From contig QMPG01000229.1 in the NCBI GenBank assembly GCA_003648455.1, positions 1 to 5,570 of the forward strand: a stretch of 5,570 nucleotides of DNA, given 5' to 3'. Shown piece by piece: positions 1-5,182 of the stretch. Made by a program: the position numbers and the translations under genes. Position 1 is the first letter of the stretch. Every line of letters begins with the position of its first letter. Source of the stretch: Bacteroidota bacterium. GTDB taxonomy: Bacteria; Bacteroidota; Bacteroidia; Bacteroidales; B39-G9. The notes beneath the pieces are model-generated. The model worked only from the letters and a program-made list of their open reading frames with translations, searched no databases and was not told the DNA's origin.

Positions 1-135
1 AACGGTAAATTGCTTTATACCAATTATTATCATTCTAATTACGAGCTTAACATGAGTAGCTATCCAAAAGGTGTTTATATAGTTAAACTAAAATATTTCA
101 ATTATGTATATTCTAAAAAAATTGTGAAAGAGTGA
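1..135 (+). CDS. C-terminal end of a T9SS-secreted protein (type A sorting domain), 5' truncated
   Basis: Reading from base 1 gives 44 residues and a TGA stop at 133-135; the rest of the gene lies off the left edge. The tail begins NGKLLYTNYY, continues with ELNMSSYPKGVYIVKL at about residues 16-30, and ends YSKKIVKE. The pattern of a short strand, 'L..YPKGVYIVK', then a Lys-rich strand ending KKIVK is that of the type A C-terminal sorting domain (Por secretion tail). This domain directs Bacteroidota proteins through the outer membrane by the type IX system, after which it is normally cleaved and the protein released or anchored. The function of the mature protein cannot be known from the tail. 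No terminator-like hairpin with a T-run follows the stop; a large palindrome begins 36 nt downstream. The family call rests on motif recognition only. Confidence 0.85.
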   Translation, partial: NGKLLYTNYYHSNYELNMSSYPKGVYIVKLKYFNYVYSKKIVKE

Positions 136-170
136 GAGTAACAAGTTTATAAAGTTAAAAGTTGAGCTTA

Positions 171-299
171 CTCCGAAAAGTCAAAAAAACCCGTCATTGC
201 GAAGAAGGAACGACTGAAGCAATCTTTTTAAACAGCAGTTTGTCTGATTATTGAGATTGCTTCACTTCGTTCGCAATGACGTACTATATGTTTTCGGAG
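171..299. repeat. Nested palindromic element of the dispersed GTCATTGCGA type
   Basis: An outer stem is formed by CTCCGAAAA (171-179) and its exact reverse complement TTTTCGGAG (291-299). Inside it, 192-224 and 255-281 are imperfect inverted repeats: both begin CGTCATTGCGAA and end TGAAGCAATC when read inward, with 11 unmatched bases in the middle of the left arm and 5 in the right. The roughly 30-bp centre (225-254) is AT-rich. From memory, repeats beginning CGTCATTGCGA and ending GAAGCAATC are scattered between genes in many Bacteroidota and some other bacteria, so this is probably a non-coding REP/MITE-like element rather than a regulator of one gene. There is no T-run after the stem, so it is not a standard intrinsic terminator. 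Confidence 0.75.
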
Positions 300-305
300 A
301 GAATT

Positions 306-397
306 CAAGGTTTATTTTATTAATATTATTTATAAAAAACAATCTAATAGTAAATTGAAGCAAACCTTGAGGGTTTTGCAAACATACGAGTTCTAAA
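306..397. repeat. Intergenic repeat, copy 1 (matches 5002-5079)
   Basis: This copy shares the 17-nt block CAAGGTTTATTTTATTA with the second copy upstream of ileS, then AAAAAACAA, AGTAAATT, CAAACC, TTTTGCAAACA and a final TTC(T)AAA, all in the same order. It carries about 12 extra nt (322-333) that copy 2 lacks. It also has an internal 9-bp inverted repeat, TCAAGGTTT (305-313) with AAACCTTGA (362-370), which could close a hairpin. GAATT precedes the repeat in both places. It is non-coding, and its function is unknown. Confidence 0.75.
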
Positions 398-444
398 CCG
401 GCTCATTCGAATTTGCAATCAGAATGTTAATATATCGACAAATT

Positions 445-477
445 TTTCAAACATATTAAGAAAAAACATTATCTTTA
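445..477 (+). promoter_or_regulatory. Weak candidate Bacteroidota promoter for the adaptor gene
   Basis: TATCTTTA at 470-477 differs from the Bacteroidota -7 consensus TAnnTTTG only in the last base. A TTTC at 445-448, 21 nt upstream, could stand in for the -33 TTTG. The adaptor ATG at 494 follows after a short A/T-rich leader with no Shine-Dalgarno sequence. Low-complexity AT-rich DNA easily yields such near matches, so this is only a candidate. Confidence 0.3.
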
Positions 478-493
478 TTTTTATTTTTAAAAT

Positions 494-1699
494 ATGCAAC
501 CTATTAAAAAATATTTTTTATTACTAATAATCTTATTTGCATCAGCATGTTCATCTAACAATGAAAAAAAATCTGATAATAATACATTTATTGCAAAAAA
601 AGATACTTTTAAAGTTCTGATAAAAACCACAGGAGAACTTCAGGCAGAAAAATATACAAAAATAGTGGCACCTTCGGGTTTACAAAAAATACATTTATAT
701 AATATAAAAATAATTGATATTGTACCCGAAGGAACTGTTGTCGATTCGGGTGATTATGTTGCAACCTTAGATATATCAGAAATTAATTCAAAATTAAATG
801 AAGCAGAATCTGAGCTTTCAAAATTTGAGAATGAGTATAAACAAACTAAAATTGATACTGCAATAAGCCAAGGTAATTCACGGGTAAATTTAATAGATTT
901 AAAAACAGAAACAGAAGAAAAAAAAATAGCTTTAAAACAGTCAGAATATGAAACTCCTGCAGCAAAAAGACAATTAGAATTAAATTACACAAAAGCTAAA
1001 AGAAAATATGAAAGGGAAATAATAAATTTTAAACTACGAACCGAACAAGAAAACAATAAAGTAAAAATTGCTTTTGAAAAATTACAAAAGCAAAAAATGC
1101 AAAGAGATGAAATAATAAAAATTAAAGATAAATTTATTATTAAGGCTCCTAGTAAGGGTATGGTGATTTATAAAAAAAACAGAGATGGAAGTAAAAGACA
1201 GATTGAGTCAACTATTAGCCCTTGGGACCCTATTGTTGCATTATTACCTGATTTAACCAAGATGATATGCAAAACCTATATAAACGAAATAGATATAAAT
1301 AAAGTCTCGCCAGACCAAAAAGTAATTATTAATGTAGATGCATTCCCCGAAAAAAAATTTTCGGGGAAAATTTTATCTGTTGCAAACATAGGAGAAAACA
1401 TACAGGGTTCATCAATAAAAGCCTTTGAAGTTTTAATAAAATTAATTGAGGTTGATTCGCTATTAAAACCTGCTATGACAACAAATAATACAATTATCTC
1501 AAAAGAAATAAATAATGTAATATCTATACCTATTGATGCAATATTTTATAACAATAAAATTAAATATGTTTATAAAAAGAACAAAAAAACAATTGTTAAA
1601 ACAAAAATTGAAACAGGTATTGCAAACGAAGACTTTATTATTGTTGAACAAGGAATTAAACAAGGTGATGAGATATTGTTATATGAGCCGGATGTTTAA
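494..1699 (+). CDS. Lipoprotein periplasmic adaptor of a tripartite exporter (HlyD/MacA-like)
   Basis: A 401-residue protein that would link an inner-membrane ABC permease to a TolC-type duct. Residues 1-18 are a lipoprotein signal peptide (KK, then a hydrophobic stretch) with lipobox ASA-C, so Cys19 should be lipidated. Order of parts: a first lipoyl half around 72-93 (VPEG...GDYVATLD); a long charged coiled-coil hairpin, about 95-212; the second lipoyl half starting at 213 (KFIIKAPSKGMVIY); a beta-barrel at about 250-335, including the family-typical FPEKKFSGKI (284-293) and LLKPAMT (323-329, usually L.PGM); and a membrane-proximal domain (SIPIDAIF, 344-351) to the end. Its length is normal for the family. 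ATG 494 is chosen because the signal peptide starts there. Permease and outer-membrane factor genes follow, but after a 361-bp gap. Cys19 is followed by Ser-Ser and not by the Lys/Asp/Glu-rich surface-export signal, so a periplasm-facing location is likely. Cargo is unknown. Confidence 0.9.
   Translation: MQPIKKYFLLLIILFASACSSNNEKKSDNNTFIAKKDTFKVLIKTTGELQAEKYTKIVAPSGLQKIHLYNIKIIDIVPEGTVVDSGDYVATLDISEINSKLNEAESELSKFENEYKQTKIDTAISQGNSRVNLIDLKTETEEKKIALKQSEYETPAAKRQLELNYTKAKRKYEREIINFKLRTEQENNKVKIAFEKLQKQKMQRDEIIKIKDKFIIKAPSKGMVIYKKNRDGSKRQIESTISPWDPIVALLPDLTKMICKTYINEIDINKVSPDQKVIINVDAFPEKKFSGKILSVANIGENIQGSSIKAFEVLIKLIEVDSLLKPAMTTNNTIISKEINNVISIPIDAIFYNNKIKYVYKKNKKTIVKTKIETGIANEDFIIVEQGIKQGDEILLYEPDV
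1343..1368. repeat. Perfect 11-bp hairpin inside the adaptor gene
   Basis: TTCCCCGAAAA (1343-1353) and TTTTCGGGGAA (1358-1368) are exact reverse complements separated by four A. The hairpin lies inside the codons for FPEKKFSGKI of the adaptor beta-barrel, a conserved protein motif. The simplest reading is that Pro-Glu-Lys-Lys and Phe-Ser-Gly-Lys codons happen to be complementary. A strong hairpin in the mRNA would still be expected here. Confidence 0.7.
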
Positions 1700-1722
1700 G
1701 GCTAAAGTGTAAAGGCTAAAGT
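1698..1722. repeat. Short direct repeat just after the adaptor stop
   Basis: AAGGCTAAAGT occurs at 1698-1708 and again at 1712-1722, with a 14-nt period starting on the last bases of the adaptor stop codon. No function is evident; it may be a replication-slippage product or a short tandem repeat used as an insertion point. Confidence 0.6.
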
Positions 1723-1760
1723 ATAATGTGTGATTTATTAAATAGATTATTAATTTTTGA

Positions 1761-1925
1761 AATAAATGTTATAAATTTTTTAAGTGTCAATTAATAAGAT
1801 CTTCTGGGGCTAACTACGAAGAAGCTAAAGGAGCATCTTCAAAAGCAGATTTTACAAATAAAGTTAGGATATCATTAAAAGAAATGAGAGAATCAAATTC
1901 TTGACTAAGAATAAAAAGGTGTTAA
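1761..1925 (+). pseudogene. Decayed fragment of a four-helix-bundle (S23 / 23S rRNA intervening-sequence) protein
   Basis: In the frame of 1761, after a stop at 1758-1760, the DNA reads ...CQLIRSSGANYEEAKGA and then SSKADFTNKVRISLKEMRES, followed by N, S, a TGA stop at 1902-1904, then LRIKRC and TAA at 1923-1925. The recognisable part is about 1785-1916. This is the central block of the S23-type four-helix-bundle family, whose members typically have 'QL.RS...GANY.EA..A.SKADF..K..IALKE..E..YWLR'. The usual Tyr-Trp before LR is here Ser-stop, which two base changes would explain. About three residues between RSS and GANY are missing. The N-terminal helix, any credible start codon and the C-terminal helix are absent; intact members are roughly 115-125 residues. 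It is almost certainly non-functional. The rest of the gap, 1926-2060, begins with a poly-A run and shows nothing I can assign. Confidence 0.75.
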
Positions 1926-2060
1926 AAAAAAAGAAAAAAATAATTTTGAAATTCTTTTTACTTGCTTTTTTACTTTTTATCTTAGCCTTAAAAAGTATCA
2001 GAGCGACAAGTTTGATTACTCCCTTAAATTATGACAAAACCATATTATCAATAAAGGAAT

Positions 2061-3374
2061 ATGACAAAAATCAATCATATATTCTGGGGTTTAGAAGCTT
2101 CTTTCGAATCAATAAAATCAAATAAGCTACGTAGTTTTCTAACAACACTCGGCGTTATTTTTGGAGTTGCATCTGTAATAACGATGATGGCTGTTGGTAA
2201 AGGAACACAAAAAGAGATACTAAATCAAATTGAGGTCATTGGTGCTAAAAATATTATTATTGAGCCAGTAGAAAAAAATGAAAAACAACAGAATGAAAAA
2301 AATTCCGATTATAATTCTGTTTCTTCCAAAAAATTAAATTTATATGATGTTGCATCATTTAAAAAAATTGTTCAAACAATTTCCTTAATAAGCCCTTATT
2401 CTTCTAATTTGTCAGATATTATTTATGAAGGTAGAAATACCAAAGGAATAATTGCCGGTGTAAATAATGATTATTTCAAAATTTTTAATCTTTCAATAAA
2501 AGGAAATCTTTTTAATAAACAACACACAACATTTGCCAATCCGGTTTGTTTGATTGCGCATGAGCTGCAAAAAAAACTATTTTATGACAGAAATCCTTTA
2601 GGGCAGTATATAAAAGTAAATAATATCTGGTACAAAATTATTGGTGTTGTTAATAATTTCAATGTTAAACAAATTAGCGATATAAATATTGATTTTTTAA
2701 AAAATAAAAATACCGTTTATGTGCCAATAAAAACTTATGAATTAAGAAATAATAAAAATTTATTAAGCTATTCTGATAAGTCAAAAAAATCAAAAAACGA
2801 AACAAACAAGCAATCGCTTTTTAATAAAAATCTTATAAATAAAATATTCATTCAGGTAAAAGAAATTAAAGACCTCTATTTTACAAATAAACTAATAGGT
2901 AGAATAATTAACAGAAAATATAATGACAAAAACTTCAATATTATAATCCCTCTAAAAATATTAAAACAGCACGAAAAAACAAAAAGGCTTTTTAGTATTG
3001 TACTTGGAATAATTGCAGGAATTTCTCTTCTGGTAGGAGGAATTGGAATAATGAATATAATGTTGGCATCGGTATATGAACGAATAAATGAAATCGGCAT
3101 AAGAATGGCTGTCGGTGCTGGTAAAATTGATATTATATCACAATTTGTTCTTGAAGCAATTTTAATTTGTTCAATTGGTGGAGTTATTGGAATAATTCTT
3201 GGTATTATTATGACAAAAGCTGTTACATATTTTACAGGAATTACAACGGTTATTACTCTTTACTCAATAATAATTTCTTTCTCAATTTCTGTTTTAGTCG
3301 GAATCTTTTTTGGCTACTCACCGGCAAAAAGAGCCGCTAATCAAAATCCAGTTTTATCTTTACGACATGAATAA
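2061..3374 (+). CDS. MacB/FtsX-type ABC transporter permease (no fused ATPase)
   Basis: A 437-residue inner-membrane subunit of a mechanotransmission ABC exporter. The N-terminus has the family entry SIKSNKLRSFLTTLGVIFGV (18-37), with TM1 about 26-46. A periplasmic MacB-type core domain runs from about 50 to 305, including LIAHELQKKLF (164-174) and NPLGQYIKVNNIWYKIIGVV (178-197). The FtsX part has TM2 at about 311-335 and the coupling segment YERINEIGIRMAVGAG (339-354), then TM3 about 362-388, TM4 about 396-418, and the typical ending PAKRAANQNPVLSLRHE (421-437). ATG 2061 is the first ATG after an in-frame stop (2052-2054); AAAGGA lies only 2 nt before it, too close for a good Shine-Dalgarno. 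Two Lys/Asn-rich stretches (about 70-92 and 229-259) look like loosely constrained insertions. The usual LolD/MacB-type ATPase is neither fused nor adjacent. The gene overlaps the outer-membrane factor by 8 nt. Close alternatives are LolC/E-type permeases, less likely given the adaptor and TolC neighbours. Confidence 0.9.
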   Translation: MTKINHIFWGLEASFESIKSNKLRSFLTTLGVIFGVASVITMMAVGKGTQKEILNQIEVIGAKNIIIEPVEKNEKQQNEKNSDYNSVSSKKLNLYDVASFKKIVQTISLISPYSSNLSDIIYEGRNTKGIIAGVNNDYFKIFNLSIKGNLFNKQHTTFANPVCLIAHELQKKLFYDRNPLGQYIKVNNIWYKIIGVVNNFNVKQISDINIDFLKNKNTVYVPIKTYELRNNKNLLSYSDKSKKSKNETNKQSLFNKNLINKIFIQVKEIKDLYFTNKLIGRIINRKYNDKNFNIIIPLKILKQHEKTKRLFSIVLGIIAGISLLVGGIGIMNIMLASVYERINEIGIRMAVGAGKIDIISQFVLEAILICSIGGVIGIILGIIMTKAVTYFTGITTVITLYSIIISFSISVLVGIFFGYSPAKRAANQNPVLSLRHE

Positions 3375-4878
3375 AAAAAATCAATGTAATTACATGTGTA
3401 TTAAAAAACCAATAATAATTATAGTTCTAATTATAAGTGCTTTAACCAAAACATATTCTCAAGAAAAGACAATAACACTAACTCTTAATAATTCTATTGA
3501 AACGGCATTGCAGCAATCACCGGAATATTATATAATTAAACATCAATACCTATCAAAATATTGGAAATATAAATCATTTAAATCAAGACTTTTACCATTT
3601 ATTGATTTTCACTCAACACTTAGCGATTTCAACAGATCAATATCAAAAATCACATTGCCGGATGGAAATGATGCCTTTATAAATAGAAGTTTAAATAATT
3701 CATCGTGTAATCTTACAATAAACCAGCAAATTTTTACAGGAGGGCGATTTTTTATCAGTTCAGGTTTACAAAGAATTGATTTATTGAGCGACAGTACTGT
3801 TACGAGTTTCTTGTCTTCACCTGTAAACATTGGTTTTACGCAACCAATATTCAGCTATAACCCTTTTAAATGGGAGAAAAAAATTGAACCTGTTGAATAT
3901 GAAGAAGCAAAAAGACAATTTGTTGCCGACCACGAAGAAATTGCAATGTTAGCAATTACACATTTTTTTAATTATGCATTAGCACAACTAAATTTTGAAA
4001 TTGAAACAATAAATTATAATAACAACGATACTTTATATGAAATAGGAAAAGGAAGATATAAGATGGGAACTATTGCCCAAGATGAACTATTGCAACTTGA
4101 ATTAAATCACCTTAATTCAAGATCAATATTAAAACAAAGTAAAATTGATTTAGAAACTAAAAAGCAAAAATTGATTAACTTTTTAGGCTTGTCTAATGAT
4201 GTCGAGATAAAAATAATAATCCCAACTGATATGCCATTAACCAAAATTGATGCAATAACCGCATTGAATTATGCATTACAAAACAACCCCGCTTCTTATA
4301 ATTTTAAAAAGCAACTCTTAAATGCTGAAAGCAACTTGGAAAAAGCCAAATTAAAAAAACATTTTAATGCAAATTTAACTGCAAGCTATGGTTTAACACA
4401 AACTTCCCACCAAATTGAAAAGATATACATAAATCCTCAAGATAAACAATCTGTCAGTTTGGGAATTGAAATACCAATTCTTGATTGGGGAAACAACAAA
4501 ATGAACTATGAAATGGCAAAAAGCAAATTAAATGTTACAAATTTAACAGTTAAAAAAAGCAAACAGGAGTTTAATCAGAATGTTATTATTGAAGTTTCAA
4601 AATTTAATATATTAAAAGAACAAATGATTATTGCAGCCAAATCAGATACTATTGCAAACTTAAAATATAAAATCTCGAGAAAAAAATATATCTCAGGAAA
4701 AATAAATATAATAGATTTGAATATCGCTTCAAATGAAAAAGATATAGCAAAAAGACAATATCTTAACGAATTAAAAAACTATTGGATGCAATACTATTAT
4801 TTACGAAAATTGACCTTGTTTGATTTTAAAACCAATCAAAATCTTATTGAATTATATGATTTTAAAAAATTGCAATAA
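3367..4878 (+). CDS. TolC-like outer membrane efflux protein
   Basis: A 503-residue outer-membrane factor forming the exit duct of the exporter. Residues 1-31 are a signal peptide (KKPIIIIVLIISAL then KTYS, cut likely before Gln32). The two-fold internal repeat of the TolC/OEP family is visible. The first half has LTLNNSIETALQQSPEY (38-54), INQQIFTGGRF (118-128), GFTQPIF (156-162) and a helical pair with RYKMGTIAQDELLQLELN (230-247). The second half has AITALNYALQNNPASY (296-311), LGIEIPILDWG (365-375) and KYISGKINIIDLNIASNE (440-457). Start 3367 is chosen because its ATG overlaps the permease stop (TAA 3372-3374) by 8 nt, suggesting translational coupling. ATG 3394 is a good alternative, giving 494 residues and a tidier signal peptide beginning MCIKKP. 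An upstream in-frame ATG at 3310 lies inside the permease and adds a stretch that does not look like a signal peptide. The gene is the last of the apparent operon. Confidence 0.9.
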   Translation: MNKKNQCNYMCIKKPIIIIVLIISALTKTYSQEKTITLTLNNSIETALQQSPEYYIIKHQYLSKYWKYKSFKSRLLPFIDFHSTLSDFNRSISKITLPDGNDAFINRSLNNSSCNLTINQQIFTGGRFFISSGLQRIDLLSDSTVTSFLSSPVNIGFTQPIFSYNPFKWEKKIEPVEYEEAKRQFVADHEEIAMLAITHFFNYALAQLNFEIETINYNNNDTLYEIGKGRYKMGTIAQDELLQLELNHLNSRSILKQSKIDLETKKQKLINFLGLSNDVEIKIIIPTDMPLTKIDAITALNYALQNNPASYNFKKQLLNAESNLEKAKLKKHFNANLTASYGLTQTSHQIEKIYINPQDKQSVSLGIEIPILDWGNNKMNYEMAKSKLNVTNLTVKKSKQEFNQNVIIEVSKFNILKEQMIIAAKSDTIANLKYKISRKKYISGKINIIDLNIASNEKDIAKRQYLNELKNYWMQYYYLRKLTLFDFKTNQNLIELYDFKKLQ

Positions 4879-4937
4879 GCTTTTATAAATTATATTGAAC
4901 ATGTAATTCTTAAGCGCAGAAAATTTATGAGTTTTTC

Positions 4938-5000
4938 GGGTTAAAAGTCCTTCCGGCGTCCGAAAATCCTGGAAGCGTCGGATTAATTTGAATTAAACCC
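4938..5000. repeat. GC-rich patch with nested imperfect inverted repeats
   Basis: CTTCC (4950-4954) pairs with GGAAG (4971-4975), extended inward by GG (4955-4956) with CC (4968-4969) past a bulged T. TCC (4948-4950) and GGA (4980-4982) give an alternative short pairing, and GGGTT (4938-4942) pairs with AACCC (4996-5000) as a distant outer arm. The block also holds a loose direct repeat, TCCT....GCGTC, at 4948-4960 and 4967-4979. It stands out by base composition from its AT-rich surroundings. No T-run follows, so it is not a standard terminator. Like the larger palindrome at 171-299, it sits immediately before a copy of the intergenic repeat. Confidence 0.5.
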
Positions 5001-5001
5001 A

Positions 5002-5079
5002 CAAGGTTTATTTTATTAAAAAACAAGCTTAGTAAATTAGCACAAACCATGAGTTTTTTGCAAACACACAAGCTTCAAA
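5002..5079. repeat. Intergenic repeat, copy 2 (matches 306-397)
   Basis: This copy shares CAAGGTTTATTTTATT (5002-5017), AAAAAACAA (5018-5026), AGTAAATT (5031-5038), ACAAACC-TGAG (from about 5042) and TTTTGCAAACA with copy 1 in the same order and orientation. It lacks the 12-nt insertion of copy 1. The internal inverted repeat is weaker: CAAGGTTT (5002-5009) faces AAACCATG (5044-5051), with one mismatch. The two copies lie about 4.7 kb apart, flanking the exporter genes, and each ends some 40-50 nt before a candidate promoter. Confidence 0.75.
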
Positions 5080-5119
5080 TTATTAAAATTTTTATTTGTT
5101 TATTATTAATTGTTAATTG

Positions 5120-5151
5120 TTTGCATTTTTATTCTTGTAACTCTATCTTTG
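5120..5151 (+). promoter_or_regulatory. Bacteroidota-type promoter of ileS
   Basis: TTTG at 5120-5123 and TATCTTTG at 5144-5151 match the -33 (TTTG) and -7 (TAnnTTTG) elements of the Bacteroidota primary sigma factor exactly, with 20 nt between them. Transcription should begin a few bases after 5151, giving a leader of about 25 nt before the ileS start. A ribosome binding site, AAGGA (5173-5177), lies 5 nt before the ATG at 5183. Confidence 0.75.
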
Positions 5152-5182
5152 TGTGTTTTTTTAATAAAATTTAAGGATAAAT

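Larger units (their letters stand above)
136..493. other. Gene-free intergenic region with repeats and candidate promoter
   Basis: No plausible coding frame was seen in this 358-bp gap on either strand. It starts with short AAAGTT-type runs (about 150-166), then a large nested palindrome (171-299), then copy 1 of an intergenic repeat (306-397), a stretch with nothing recognisable (398-444), and a weak candidate promoter (445-477) ahead of the adaptor gene. The palindromic arms are clearly richer in G+C than the surrounding DNA. Confidence 0.7.
4879..5182. other. Intergenic region between the exporter genes and ileS
   Basis: This 304-bp gap has no plausible coding frame. In order it holds an AT-rich stretch with no obvious intrinsic terminator (4879-4937), a GC-richer patch with nested inverted repeats (4938-5000), copy 2 of the intergenic repeat (5002-5079), a very AT-rich stretch (5080-5119), the ileS promoter (5120-5151), and a short leader with an AAGGA ribosome binding site. 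Confidence 0.7.

Noticed and set aside
136..299. CRISPR array or RNA gene in the first gap
   Set aside because: The repeated units are inverted and occur once each, with no regular spacers, and there is no tRNA cloverleaf or rRNA-like sequence.
1901..2125. 74-residue frame starting at TTG with a Lys-rich start and one hydrophobic segment
   Set aside because: It begins inside the S23-type remnant on a TTG without a ribosome binding site. Its Lys run comes from a poly-A tract, and its end overlaps the permease start by 65 nt in another frame. The hydrophobic stretch is what T-rich DNA yields by chance.
2876..3100. Minus-strand 74-residue frame inside the permease gene
   Set aside because: Antisense to the conserved FtsX domain, with no start signals and no recognisable motif; a shadow of the real gene.
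3310..3366. Upstream in-frame start for the TolC-like protein
   Set aside because: It would add 19 residues encoded within the conserved end of the permease and place a charged stretch before the signal peptide. The ATG at 3367, or at 3394, fits better.
3609..3830. Minus-strand 73-residue frame inside the TolC-like gene
   Set aside because: Antisense to a conserved coding sequence, with no family resemblance.
4938..5000. Intrinsic terminator after the TolC-like gene
   Set aside because: The inverted repeats are imperfect and no T-run follows; the patch looks more like an intergenic repeat module.
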